DNA of 64,000 nt from RPRC01 sp034933285 (GTDB lineage Bacteria > Desulfobacterota > Desulfuromonadia > Geobacterales > Geobacteraceae), in assembly GCA_034933285.1 (NCBI GenBank), contig JAYFNT010000032.1:21548-85547 (forward strand), in the 5' to 3' direction. The notes under the pieces are model-generated. The model was not told the origin of the DNA. It saw only the letters and a program-made list of their open reading frames with translations, and did no database searches. A program made the position numbers and the translations under genes. Positions 1 through 7,819 of the stretch are shown here, piece after piece (the first letter of the stretch is position 1; every line of letters begins with the position of its first letter).

Positions 1-547
1 ACAATACAACGCCATCCGCAAGTGCCCGATACAACCCGAACTTCTTTGCATAGTGGATGAGAGGGTGCCAGTAATGGGGCAACTCAAGCAACGGGCTGCC
101 CAAAGCCACCAGTTCCTCGGGCTGTTCCAGCGAGGGAAGAGCATAAAATCGCCTTATCTCCTCGAAACCGAGTTTCTTCAGCTCCTTTTCGCAGCGCCGG
201 GAGCCCCGAAACAGTTTTGAGGCAAAAAGTGCCCATTCACCCCTGGCAAGCCTCTTCAGGTTTCTGAATGAGCATGCGTTCTCGGCCAGGGCCAGGATGG
301 AGCCTTTGCCCGCAAGGTTTTCTGCGGCCGCTGCCACGTCTTCCCTGAATGCACGGGCGTCGGCCGCTGCAGCGCAATGATAGACGACAAGCTCAAACTT
401 GTCAGGAAGATATCCGTTTCTCGGGAACCGGGGGCAAACGGTGGCAGTGGGAAAAACTTCCCGCCATCCGGACGGTCCGGCCCCTACAAGGAGCACCGGG
501 CTTTCGGGGGCAAGCCCAAAGATTCGCATCAGCCCGTCGCCGCCCAT
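1..547 (-). CDS. Uncharacterised methyltransferase-like protein, 3' end beyond window
   Basis: An open frame begins at an ATG at 547 and runs off the window edge after 182 codons. The start lies four bases after the epsI stop, and the sequence around that stop (GAAAGGTGA) gives a ribosome binding site, so translation is probably coupled. Residues 18-27 read VLLVGAGPSG, a glycine-rich loop after a beta strand as in class I SAM methyltransferases. A second hydrophobic strand (FELVVYHCAAAADA) and a helix-rich stretch with many Arg/Lys and Glu follow. I do not recognise the family from this fragment. Its place at the tail of the exosortase operon suggests a role in exopolysaccharide modification, which is inference. 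Confidence 0.6.
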   Translation of the reverse strand, partial: MGGDGLMRIFGLAPESPVLLVGAGPSGWREVFPTATVCPRFPRNGYLPDKFELVVYHCAAAADARAFREDVAAAAENLAGKGSILALAENACSFRNLKRLARGEWALFASKLFRGSRRCEKELKKLGFEEIRRFYALPSLEQPEELVALGSPLLELPHYWHPLIHYAKKFGLYRALADGVVL

Positions 548-551
548 CCGC

Positions 552-1202
552 TCACCTTTCAACCGGCCAGTACGCCGGGAGTAGGCTTACTATGGCGCCC
601 GCGAACTGCTCGACCCTCTTCCTCGCATTCCGGACATCCGCGTCAGCCGCGGATGCCGTTATCTGCACGAACGCCCCGTCGTTGCGGTTATAGAGGATCC
701 TCCCCGCAAAACGCTCGATATTCTGCTTCAACCCGGTCGACACGACGGTTTTTCCACCGGTCTGGTACCAGTGAAGCATGACTGTGTTATTGTCATTATT
801 TTTTGCAAGAACAAAGTTGACCGGGACGGGACGGGAAGACCCCGGCTGTCTCAGGTACGATCTGCCCGTGTCGATAATGGCCGAACCGGCGCCGGGGAGG
901 CATGCATAGGGGTTGTGCCCGGTTCTTCCTCCTTTTGCCGTGCCGTAGTAGCCGATATAAAGGTCGATCTGTTCACCGTTACGGGAACGGTAATGCCTGT
1001 ATACATGCTTGTCTGCGTTGAGTTCCCTGTATACATCCTCCGAGAAGGAATCCTCAATTGCCGTATAACCGGAAATCTTCATGGGCAGCCTTTCCAGATT
1101 GGTCTGCGCTACTACCGGTACCGGCCTCAGCGCAACCGCAGCTGCGGCACATATGGCAAGGAGAAGCAGAACAAGGCATGCCGCGAAAGACTTAGTGGAC
1201 AT
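552..1202 (-). CDS. epsI: EpsI, exosortase-associated exported protein
   Basis: This 216-residue protein has an N-terminal hydrophobic segment (about 8-25) followed by an extracytoplasmic EpsI domain. The family hallmark HNPYACLPGAG, with His96 and Cys101, is visible. EpsI proteins accompany or are fused to the C terminus of exosortases; their biochemical role is not settled. The ATG at 1202 overlaps the end of the exosortase gene by 11 bases and has an AAGGGCGAAG binding site inside that gene, which indicates tight coupling. No frame disruption is seen. The identification rests on the motif, length and position directly after the exosortase. Confidence 0.9.
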   Translation of the reverse strand: MSTKSFAACLVLLLLAICAAAAVALRPVPVVAQTNLERLPMKISGYTAIEDSFSEDVYRELNADKHVYRHYRSRNGEQIDLYIGYYGTAKGGRTGHNPYACLPGAGSAIIDTGRSYLRQPGSSRPVPVNFVLAKNNDNNTVMLHWYQTGGKTVVSTGLKQNIERFAGRILYNRNDGAFVQITASAADADVRNARKRVEQFAGAIVSLLPAYWPVER

Positions 1203-2025
1203 CTTCGCCCTTCTTTCTGTTGATCAACGTAAAGACCCCCAACAGCACGGCGAATCCGAAAATGAAAATGGCGATCCCGGAAAATTCGTGGAGAAACCCC
1301 CTGGCCACCTTGTCGCCATAGAAATGGGCCAGAATGCCGGTGCCTGAAATCCGTATGATATTGGCCAGCATGGCAATGGGGATGGCCGAAAGCACCAGGA
1401 GGGCCTTCTTTTTCCAGCCGCCCCCCGACATGGCGGCAAATACGAACGCCAGCATGGTCAATGACATGATGGACCTGATGCCGCTGCATGCCTCGGCAAC
1501 CTCAAGCTGGGTCCCGACAAAGTAGAGCATGTTGCCCTCACGGTAAACCGGGATCGAGCACACCTGGATGAGATTGGCGGAGACCTTCGTGGCCATCAGC
1601 TGCAGGGGAAGGGAAACAGTGCCGAGCAGAGAATAAGGGACAGGGATCATGAACAGAAGAAACAAGACTGGGAAGGCGAGAATCCTGACAAACTCGGGTC
1701 CAAGGCTGCACCACACCAGCCCCAGGAGCGACAGTACCAGGGCAACCCTGGCGGGAAAAGCCAGACCGCCCGCATAGCTTGCCGCATATACCGCCAAGGA
1801 AGTGAAAAGCAGAACCCCGCCCCACATGGAATGGCCGATGACCGCCGATTTCAGGCGCTCCTTACGTTGCCAGATGAAATAACCCGCTATCAGCGGCACG
1901 AGGAAGCCGTGGGAGTTGTCCGAGTGGCTGAGCCAGTCACTGACCAGCTCCGGATAGACCGGGATGAAGGCCAAGGCCCACAGAGATAGAAGCAGTGCTA
2001 TTTTTATTTTGTCGTTTCTGGTCAT
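1192..2025 (-). CDS. xrtA: Exosortase A, PEP-CTERM protein-sorting transpeptidase
   Basis: The 277-residue protein is almost entirely hydrophobic, with about eight membrane segments. The exosortase catalytic residues are present: Cys180 in EACSGIRS, Arg225 in NIIRISG, and His246 in FLHEFSG. Exosortases cleave the PEP motif of C-terminal sorting tails at the membrane, by analogy with sortase and archaeosortase. A candidate substrate is encoded at 24205. The surrounding prsT, prsR, femAB and deacetylase genes mark it as the XrtA type. The ribosome binding site is weak (GGAT), and the region just upstream is occupied by a short-period repeat and the GxxExxY gene, so expression may depend on read-through from the operon. 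Confidence 0.95.
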   Translation of the reverse strand: MTRNDKIKIALLLSLWALAFIPVYPELVSDWLSHSDNSHGFLVPLIAGYFIWQRKERLKSAVIGHSMWGGVLLFTSLAVYAASYAGGLAFPARVALVLSLLGLVWCSLGPEFVRILAFPVLFLLFMIPVPYSLLGTVSLPLQLMATKVSANLIQVCSIPVYREGNMLYFVGTQLEVAEACSGIRSIMSLTMLAFVFAAMSGGGWKKKALLVLSAIPIAMLANIIRISGTGILAHFYGDKVARGFLHEFSGIAIFIFGFAVLLGVFTLINRKKGEDVH

Positions 2026-2073
2026 ATGGTTTATCCAAGAAGGAACACTAAGAAAAGCAACTACTTCTTTACC

Positions 2074-2100
2074 TCACACGAAGACACAAAGTCACTAAGG
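2074..2100 (+). repeat. 8-mer array, left arm around GxxExxY gene
   Basis: Three tandem copies of an 8-base unit of the form ACNAAGNC (ACGAAGAC, ACAAAGTC, ACTAAGGG). The matching array in inverted orientation lies at 2493-2520, on the other side of the GxxExxY gene. Confidence 0.8.
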
Positions 2101-2101
2101 G

Positions 2102-2485
2102 TTATTCCACTTGTCCATTCAAAATACGTGTTATACCGTCTTTCATCAGGGCTTCACCGAAATTCAGCAGATAACCCAGCTTTTTGTTTGTCAATTTCAG
2201 ATAGGTCAAAACCTGTTTCTTGTGGGCATTGCTGGCTTTTTCTACAGATTTCAATTCCAGTATGACCTTGTCTTCTACAATGATATCGGCTCGAAAACCT
2301 TCCTCGAAACGGATGTCATGGAATTCTATAGGGATCGGAACCTGTCGTTCAGCATTCAAACCGGCTTCCTGAAGCATGCGCACAAGGATGACCTCATAAA
2401 CGGTCTCAAGTAACCCAGGTCCAAGCTCCATGTGAAGACGCATGGCGCAGTTAACAACGATCTTGCCAATATCGTTTTCGGTCAT
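2102..2485 (-). CDS. GxxExxY family protein
   Basis: This 127-residue protein carries the family signature GPGLLETVYE (residues 22-31), giving G-x-x-E-x-x-Y. It also has a later E/D-x-K-rich core (EDKVILELKSVE) like that of PD-(D/E)XK nuclease-fold proteins. The function of the family is unknown; a nuclease-like fold is a prediction from these motifs. It sits between degT and xrtA inside the exopolysaccharide operon, to which it has no evident link. It is bounded on both sides by inverted 8-mer arrays, and a similar array pair without any gene lies at 3773-3855. It therefore looks like cargo of a small inserted element. The ATG at 2485 has only a weak binding site. Confidence 0.85.
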   Translation of the reverse strand: MTENDIGKIVVNCAMRLHMELGPGLLETVYEVILVRMLQEAGLNAERQVPIPIEFHDIRFEEGFRADIIVEDKVILELKSVEKASNAHKKQVLTYLKLTNKKLGYLLNFGEALMKDGITRILNGQVE

Positions 2486-2492
2486 TGCTTTA

Positions 2493-2520
2493 CTTTGCGC
2501 CTTTGTGGCTTTGTGTGATA
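2493..2520 (-). repeat. 8-mer array, right arm around GxxExxY gene
   Basis: Read on the minus strand the unit is ACAAAGCC / ACAAAGGC, the inverted counterpart of the array at 2074-2100. The 28 bases between it and the degT stop read ATAAACGTAGATAACC on the minus strand, another short-period type of sequence. Confidence 0.8.
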
Positions 2521-2548
2521 CCCGATTTTTGTTTTAGGTTATCTACGT

Positions 2549-3754
2549 TTATCCGCGTCCCATTATGATTCTCAGCTGTTTCACGATTTTTTCGATATCC
2601 CTCTCTTTTACGAACGGATGCACGGGCAGCGTCACCAGTCTCTCCGCTATTTCTTTTGCCCCCGGGTATCCCTTGCCATCATCCTGGTAACCCAGTTCCG
2701 CGATTCCGTCAATCGAGTCCGGATAGCCGTCCGCTATGCCCAAGCCCATCTCCTCGCTCTTTTCGAGGGTTCTTCGCTTGCATTCCGAGTCCCAGCAAAG
2801 GAAAGGAGCCCTGATCAGGTCGGGGCGCCCAACTCCCGGAATCCCGGCAGGCACTATGCCGGCCCCGGCCAAGCGCTCCAAATTTGCAGCCCGTCGCCGT
2901 CGGAACGATTTTATGCGCTTCCTCCATCCCCTGGCCAGACCCGCCTGGAACGCCGAGAGCCTCCTGATGGGAAATGCGGGATCAAAAATTGTCTCCCCCA
3001 ACTTGAGAAACGGTAACGATTTGGGCAGCCAATACAGCACCGGATGTATCAGGACAGTCAATGCCAGCGCATACAGAAACAACTTCAAACGGTCGATTGC
3101 CCCGTATTCTTCGATTGCTTCCAGGTTCTTGCCGATCGAGCGCCCGATACGCTGATCATCTGTAAGAATAACTCCACCTTCTACAGTGGAAAAAGCCTTG
3201 CCCCTGCTCATGCTGAAAAGGCCCGCGTCACCAGCTATTCCAAGCTTGCGGCCGTTCCACTCAGCCCCCATGGCTTGGGCCGCGTCTTCCACGACGCATA
3301 TTCCCCGCTCCCGTACCATATCCTTCACCCGCGCCACATCGGCCGGAAGACCGAACAGGTGGGTAGGAACAACAGCCAGGAGTCGGGGATTCTTCAGTTC
3401 TTGCGCCAGGCAATCATAGTTGAAGTCGAGGGTGTCCGGCGTCACATCGCATAACCTGACCCCCAGCCCGGCTTTCACGATTGCGGAAGGTACAGAATAA
3501 CAGGTATATGCGGGGATGAGAACCTCGTCCCTCTCGGGAAACAATTCGTGCAACGCCTGCAGAATCAGGACCAGCGCCGCTTTTCCCGAAGAAACAGTAT
3601 AACAGTACCTTACCTTGAAATGATCCTTGAGTTCACTCTCGAACCTTTCAATTGCCTTTGTTCCTCGCATCAGCCCGCCCAGACCGCAAAGAATGTCCTT
3701 GAAGCCGAGTGGCGCCGCCGCCGGTGGGAGAGTTCTTCCTATGCGAAATGCCAT
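2549..3754 (-). CDS. DegT/DnrJ/EryC1/StrS family PLP aminotransferase
   Basis: The protein is 401 residues from the ATG at 3754, which has a GACAGG binding site. A TTG 15 bases upstream would give five more residues but lacks a better site. The fold-type I aminotransferase signatures are clear: the SSGKAAL phosphate-binding loop, VVEDAAQAMGA with the PLP-ring Asp, and SMSRGKAFSTVEGG with the Schiff-base Lys. Members of this family transaminate nucleotide-linked keto sugars. In exosortase loci the gene is a regular partner of femAB and the deacetylase, so it probably makes an amino-sugar or modifies the polymer. The exact substrate cannot be read from sequence. A compact inverted repeat (3773-3855) separates it from the FemAB gene. 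Confidence 0.88.
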   Translation of the reverse strand: MAFRIGRTLPPAAAPLGFKDILCGLGGLMRGTKAIERFESELKDHFKVRYCYTVSSGKAALVLILQALHELFPERDEVLIPAYTCYSVPSAIVKAGLGVRLCDVTPDTLDFNYDCLAQELKNPRLLAVVPTHLFGLPADVARVKDMVRERGICVVEDAAQAMGAEWNGRKLGIAGDAGLFSMSRGKAFSTVEGGVILTDDQRIGRSIGKNLEAIEEYGAIDRLKLFLYALALTVLIHPVLYWLPKSLPFLKLGETIFDPAFPIRRLSAFQAGLARGWRKRIKSFRRRRAANLERLAGAGIVPAGIPGVGRPDLIRAPFLCWDSECKRRTLEKSEEMGLGIADGYPDSIDGIAELGYQDDGKGYPGAKEIAERLVTLPVHPFVKERDIEKIVKQLRIIMGRG

Positions 3755-3772
3755 GGCGCAACCTGTCAATTC

Positions 3773-3855
3773 TCACACAAAGACACAAAGTCACGAAGAA
3801 TTATTCAAATTTCGTTTTCGATTATCTCTCTGTGCGCTTTGTGGCTTCGTGTGAT
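3773..3855. repeat. Compact inverted 8-mer element without cargo
   Basis: The left arm (3773-3800, units ACAAAGAC and ACAAAGTC) and the right arm (3832-3855, its inverted form) are separated by about 31 AT-rich bases. Unit sequence and orientation match the arms around the GxxExxY gene, so this looks like the empty form of the same element. Confidence 0.75.
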
Positions 3856-3882
3856 ATCTGCCTAAAATTGCGGCAGCTCTAC

Positions 3883-4917
3883 TCACGGAATATTTTTCAC
3901 AATCCTGGGTCCCAGTATCTTTGTGAGGGGCACAGGCAGTTTTTTCCAGATCTTGATGGCCATTTCGTATTTGGGATTTTTCGTATTAAGTTCCGGCATT
4001 TTTTCCCCGTCCCCGAGCAGGTATTGCCAGTAGAGCTGGACCGGTTCTGCTCCCCACTGCTTTTTGAAGCGGAAGGTCCCCTCCCCCGGGGTGGAGCGCC
4101 CGAAGTCGAATTTCGTTGAGCCGTTACCGATAGCGAATCGTATTGCTTCCCAATAAAGCAGATTGTTCGGGCATTTATCCCGGTAATCACTTATCGACGA
4201 TGCCCAGGGTACCTCCAGCGTATCCTTGAACCACGTCAGGATACCGGAGGCCACCGTTTTCCCTTCAAGCATCACCGAAATAATCCGGGTCGTGTCGGGA
4301 AATGTCTCGAGGATATTCCTGAAGAAATTCTTTCCGTAAACCGGTGTGCCGAGATCCCTCATATTGCGGCAAAAAACTTCATAAAAACCATCGAGGAGAT
4401 CCAGGTGTCCGGTTATTGCGCAAAGGCCGCTCTTATCCGCCTTGCGGACCTGGTTCCTCACCTTGGCGTCAAGGGCCTTCCACTGGGCTTCCTCGTCATT
4501 CTCCAGGTGAAGAATCATGGTCACCTTGTGCTGCTTGCAGGCGAGGTCCGCGTCCATTTGCGAAAGGTGCCGAAACTCGGCATACTCCGCCTTGAGCTGC
4601 CGCAAAATACTTCCGGATGCCGATAAAAGATGCCTGGCTGTATCGGGGTCGTTGGACAATATTCCGCCATAGTTGAAAAAAGGAAGGGAAATCAAGTAAC
4701 TGCCGAAAATGCGGCTCTTTATATGAATGGCCGGCAGCAAGCCGCGGATTTCGTTATGTTCGCCTCTTGCTGCCAGGTAATGGGATTTGTGTCCGAAACT
4801 CTTTTCTATGACATTCCGCCAGCCATACTGATGATAATTGGTGGCCTGAGGGCAAGCGTTCACATAGGCGTCCCAATCCAAACCGCCTCCTTCATAGTCT
4901 TCGATAGTAATTTCCAT
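3883..4917 (-). CDS. FemAB-like peptidyltransferase, PEP-CTERM system
   Basis: The 344-residue protein resembles the FemAB subfamily that accompanies exosortase A. It has two GNAT-like halves, with the charged hinge KVRNQVRKADKSG in the first and FDFGRSTPGEGTFRFKKQWGA in the second, a hallmark of the family. FemAB proteins add amino acids from aminoacyl-tRNA to cell-wall precursors; in exosortase loci the acceptor is unknown and may be the polysaccharide. I chose the ATG at 4917 because the longer reading begins at a TTG at 4953 with no binding site; a GAGG lies close before the ATG. The gene lies between the deacetylase and the aminotransferase. Confidence 0.9.
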   Translation of the reverse strand: MEITIEDYEGGGLDWDAYVNACPQATNYHQYGWRNVIEKSFGHKSHYLAARGEHNEIRGLLPAIHIKSRIFGSYLISLPFFNYGGILSNDPDTARHLLSASGSILRQLKAEYAEFRHLSQMDADLACKQHKVTMILHLENDEEAQWKALDAKVRNQVRKADKSGLCAITGHLDLLDGFYEVFCRNMRDLGTPVYGKNFFRNILETFPDTTRIISVMLEGKTVASGILTWFKDTLEVPWASSISDYRDKCPNNLLYWEAIRFAIGNGSTKFDFGRSTPGEGTFRFKKQWGAEPVQLYWQYLLGDGEKMPELNTKNPKYEMAIKIWKKLPVPLTKILGPRIVKNIP

Positions 4918-4990
4918 GTCCTCATATTTCCGATTAGTAATTGCTTGATTCAAAAATACGTTGAAATTTCCAACCAGACAAATACGCTCA

Positions 4991-5887
4991 TCAAGCGGTT
5001 ATCCCGGAAACCTGCCTGATTGGCGCGAATCTGAAATCAGCCAGCATCCGCCGGAAACGCCCCTCGGTCCTGTGGAGGTTCAGGTAATGACGGATGCGGC
5101 TTTTCAATCCTGCCCCTTTCATCCGCGGCTGCTCGGGATCGATCTCCCATGGATGGAGATAAAAAACGAATGGACGCCCCTCTTCGCTGTTTATCCGCTT
5201 AAGCCCCCACCTGGTGAATGCGTACGGAAACAGCCGGAAATATCCGCCTCCAGCTATGGGGATATTCTTTCCCGCAACATATAGAGTAGTAATGGGAATT
5301 TCCGCCATGTGAAAATGCCGGTCGCGGTCAGGAACAGGGCAGATATTGGGAGCCAACGGCGCCCAATCTCCATCTCGCCCCTTAGCCACGATGAAGGGAT
5401 GACGAGGCCAGTCAGGAATTCCGTAGAGGTCGTGGCTGATCGGGAAAACGCTGGAATCATACCGGTAACCGGCCTCGACAAGCTCGTCGTAAGCCCAGAG
5501 GCACTTGCGCGAAATCGAGTAACTGGGAGCGCGATATCCCCGGATCTCTTCACCGGTGATTTTTTCCAAAAGAGCCTTGCTCCTGCGGATATCATCCCGG
5601 AACTCGCTTTGAGTCTGGTTGTAAACGCGGCGATGGCCATAGCCGTGGCTGGCGACTTCGTGTCCCCGGCCGGCAATCTCTTTGACCAGCTCCGGTTTCC
5701 TCTCAGCCACCCATCCCAGGACGAAGAAAGTAGCCTTGACATCGAACTCGTCGAGCAGGTCCAGAATGCGCCGTGTGTTGTCCGCCACTCTTAACTGACA
5801 GCCGTCCCACTGCGCCGGAGAAATGCAGCCTTCGAAGGCTGTTACATGGAAATAATCTTCGACATCAATGGTTAGGGCGTTAAGCAT
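4991..5887 (-). CDS. XrtA-system polysaccharide deacetylase
   Basis: This 298-residue protein is a NodB-type carbohydrate esterase of the PEP-CTERM-associated group. The N terminus reads ALTIDVEDYFH with the metal/catalytic Asp pair, followed by the ATFFVLG and HEVASHGYGH metal-binding motifs, RGYRAPSYS, and a late FYLHPWEID. It likely removes acetyl groups from N-acetylated sugars of the exported polymer. The ATG at 5887 begins the conserved domain. Upstream in-frame codons to 5929 are encoded by a repeat array and overlap the neighbouring gene, so they are not accepted. The true start has no recognisable ribosome binding site because the repeat array directly abuts it. Confidence 0.92.
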   Translation of the reverse strand: MLNALTIDVEDYFHVTAFEGCISPAQWDGCQLRVADNTRRILDLLDEFDVKATFFVLGWVAERKPELVKEIAGRGHEVASHGYGHRRVYNQTQSEFRDDIRRSKALLEKITGEEIRGYRAPSYSISRKCLWAYDELVEAGYRYDSSVFPISHDLYGIPDWPRHPFIVAKGRDGDWAPLAPNICPVPDRDRHFHMAEIPITTLYVAGKNIPIAGGGYFRLFPYAFTRWGLKRINSEEGRPFVFYLHPWEIDPEQPRMKGAGLKSRIRHYLNLHRTEGRFRRMLADFRFAPIRQVSGITA

Positions 5888-5889
5888 AT

Positions 5890-5920
5890 CGGTTAGCGTA
5901 TAGCGTGTAGCGGTTAGTGT
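5890..5920 (-). repeat. 7-mer NTAGCGN array before deacetylase
   Basis: Read on the plus strand the units are TTAGCGT, ATAGCGT, GTAGCGG, TTAGTG. The inverted partner is at 6309-6376, and the four-helix-bundle gene lies between them. Confidence 0.85.
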
Positions 5921-5925
5921 TTCTG

Positions 5926-6285
5926 TCAAGTTGATTTCATTTTAGCAATGTAGGATTTCAGCAGCCTAATCACTTCTTCATTCAGTGCGTAAGCTTCGTT
6001 GAAATCGGTGATTTGGCAGTAGCCAAGATCCTTGCTCAACGACAATTGAGTTTCAAGTTCTGCGGCAGATCCAAGTGCTATTTTGAGAAACTGTAAATAT
6101 TCTTTTGAACCTCGCATGTACCCTTCAGCAATATTTGAAGGAATAGAAACGGCACACCTGCGAACCTGACTCGTCAGACCATATATTTCTTCTTTTGGAA
6201 AGCTCTGGGTTATCCGGTACATGAGAAGCACCAGTTGATAGGCTTTCTGATATGCTATTAACTCATGATAATCCTTAACTTTCAT
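5926..6285 (-). CDS. Four-helix-bundle protein of the 23S rRNA intervening-sequence family
   Basis: This 119-residue all-helical protein has the family motifs IAYQKAYQL, FPKEEIYGLTSQVRRCAVSIPSNIAEGY and a C-terminal EEVIRLLKSYI. Homologues are encoded in intervening sequences of 23S rRNA genes and elsewhere as orphan genes; related folds include the Avd protein of diversity-generating retroelements. The function is unknown. The start at 6285 (MKVKDYHEL) is the usual family start; upstream codons come from repeat-like DNA. The gene interrupts the exopolysaccharide operon and is enclosed by inverted 7-mer arrays. No rRNA gene or reverse transcriptase lies nearby. Confidence 0.88.
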   Translation of the reverse strand: MKVKDYHELIAYQKAYQLVLLMYRITQSFPKEEIYGLTSQVRRCAVSIPSNIAEGYMRGSKEYLQFLKIALGSAAELETQLSLSKDLGYCQITDFNEAYALNEEVIRLLKSYIAKMKST

Positions 6286-6308
6286 CAATTTCTCTATTCC
6301 AAATATAG

Positions 6309-6376
6309 TATATGCTAAGCGCAAATCCCTAATCGCTATACGCTAAACGCTATACGCTACTTTTCAGCTGTCGCTA
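6309..6376 (-). repeat. 7-mer NTAGCGN array at stop codon of barrel gene
   Basis: On the minus strand the units include TAGCGAC, then TAGCGTA, TAGCGTT, TAGCGTA and TAGCGAT. The first TAG is the stop codon of the outer-membrane barrel gene (6374-6376). It is the inverted partner of 5890-5920. Confidence 0.85.
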
Positions 6377-7618
6377 AAAGGTCTTCCTCGCCTCCAATAT
6401 CACCCGGTTGACCGAATAATTATCATCATAAATACGGGGTGAGTAGAAATCGGCATAAATGTAGTTCAATGTCAGGAAAATCTCTTTGGGGAGAGGATAA
6501 GTGAGAGCTGGATTGATAAATATCCTTCGGGTATAGGTATTGGATCCCCTGTGATCATACTTTTCCACACTCGTGGCCAATGAGGCCACCAGCTTTGCAC
6601 CGATTTCGTAGCGCGCAGTAATGCCTGCCAGGTACCGGTTCTCGATGTCTACGACATCTCCGGAATAGTCGGCATAGGAAACCGTGAGCCCGACATTTCC
6701 CCTGCTGAACTCCTTTGTTAATGTCAATGCGTAATCCGTCTCTCTTGTGATAGTGCTCTCAGGGTCTTCAGGGTACGTGACGCCGGTGGTCAAAGAAACA
6801 GAATATGTTCCCATTGTATGAGTGATACCTCCGTTCCAGAACGGGTAGTTGAAGTCACCGCGATTCTTGGTGCTGAACCAGGTGTAGCCACCCTGGGCAA
6901 AAACGAAAGAACGGTCCTTGTACTCATACCTGAATCCGACATATGGAGCATGCCTGTTGTAGGGATAGATGGAATTTTCACGGGTGTATGTATAGCTTGC
7001 GGTCAGGTTGAGCTTGGGAGAGTACTCGTAGGTCGCCTCGGCAAAACCGATATGCTGTCGCCTGTCAATGCCTTCCGGTTCCTTGTACCAGACATTCCTG
7101 TAACGATAGCCTGTCCTTACTGTCGTTTTCGGACCGGGACGGAAGCTGAAATATGGAGAAGCAATGAAGGTGTTGGAGTCGGACTGGTCGATAAAAAGGC
7201 CCTCCTGGGTCCTGTCACGTGAAACATCCAGCGAAACACGGCTGTAAACATCGCTGACTTCCAGGAAAAGCAGGTCCTTGATCACCCTCGTCAGGCCGCT
7301 GACGTTCAGGTTATGGGTAGTGTCGTCGCTACGGCTATTTTTTGCATAGTAGCGGTAATCGAATGCATAATTGAGATTCCAGTCCCACAAAGACGCATTG
7401 TAGGTCATGGCAATTCCCGGCAACAGCCGGGTTACGAAATCGGACTTCTTATTGTCTCTTTCCTCGAAGACATTATCTGTAAATTCTTCGCTTATGGCAA
7501 TGGACGGGTGGAAGGAAAATTCACCGGCAAAAACATCTGAGTACGATGCGAGAAGAATAAGTGAAACCAGAAAAGGGACCATCCTGAAATTTGACGAGCA
7601 AATCCTGGACTGATTCAC
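6374..7618 (-). CDS. PEP-CTERM-associated outer-membrane beta-barrel protein
   Basis: The 414-residue protein has a signal peptide (about 1-31, ending SDVFAG). Alternating amphipathic strands rich in Tyr, Trp and Arg run throughout, and it ends in a terminal Phe, as expected of outer-membrane barrels. It matches the uncharacterised barrel family encoded beside exosortase genes. A role as the polymer-specific outer-membrane channel or assembly partner is inferred from position. The start is a GTG at 7618, preceded at good spacing by GGAGG; no nearby ATG has a comparable site. Its stop codon is the first TAG of a 7-mer repeat array. Confidence 0.88.
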   Translation of the reverse strand: MNQSRICSSNFRMVPFLVSLILLASYSDVFAGEFSFHPSIAISEEFTDNVFEERDNKKSDFVTRLLPGIAMTYNASLWDWNLNYAFDYRYYAKNSRSDDTTHNLNVSGLTRVIKDLLFLEVSDVYSRVSLDVSRDRTQEGLFIDQSDSNTFIASPYFSFRPGPKTTVRTGYRYRNVWYKEPEGIDRRQHIGFAEATYEYSPKLNLTASYTYTRENSIYPYNRHAPYVGFRYEYKDRSFVFAQGGYTWFSTKNRGDFNYPFWNGGITHTMGTYSVSLTTGVTYPEDPESTITRETDYALTLTKEFSRGNVGLTVSYADYSGDVVDIENRYLAGITARYEIGAKLVASLATSVEKYDHRGSNTYTRRIFINPALTYPLPKEIFLTLNYIYADFYSPRIYDDNYSVNRVILEARKTF

Positions 7619-7684
7619 GAATTACCTCCGGCGATTTGATTTTGCTCTGCACCATTTTCAATCGGAAATAAAAACTGCTATTTG

Positions 7685-7730
7685 CACCCCTCACCCGGGC
7701 TGCGCCCACCCTCTCCCTAGATGGCGAGTG
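7685..7730. repeat. CTCACCCG / CTCTCCCT dispersed palindromic repeat, single copy
   Basis: The sequence CCCCTCACCCGGGCTGCGCC followed by CACCCTCTCCCT belongs to the same family as the repeats at 9069, 22173, 23973, 39682 and 49164. This copy is a half element. Confidence 0.75.
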
Positions 7731-7742
7731 TATGACAGAGTT

Positions 7743-7819
7743 CATTTCCTCATCCAACCATACGCTACACGCTACTTCCTATCCGCTGCTCTCTGGTCAC
7801 TGTTCTCTGTTCTCTGCCT
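7743..7819 (-). repeat. Degenerate 7-mer array directly after ATPase stop
   Basis: Immediately after the TGA of the ATPase gene (7822-7820) the minus strand reads in 7-base steps: AGGCAGA, GAACAGA, GAACAGT, GACCAGA, GAGCAGC, GGATAGG, AAGTAGC, GTGTAGC. The last units grade into the TAGCG type seen elsewhere. Confidence 0.7.

Noticed and set aside
5888..5929. N-terminal extension of the polysaccharide deacetylase
   Set aside because: The extra codons are written in the 7-mer array and overlap the four-helix gene, so the conserved start at 5887 is used.
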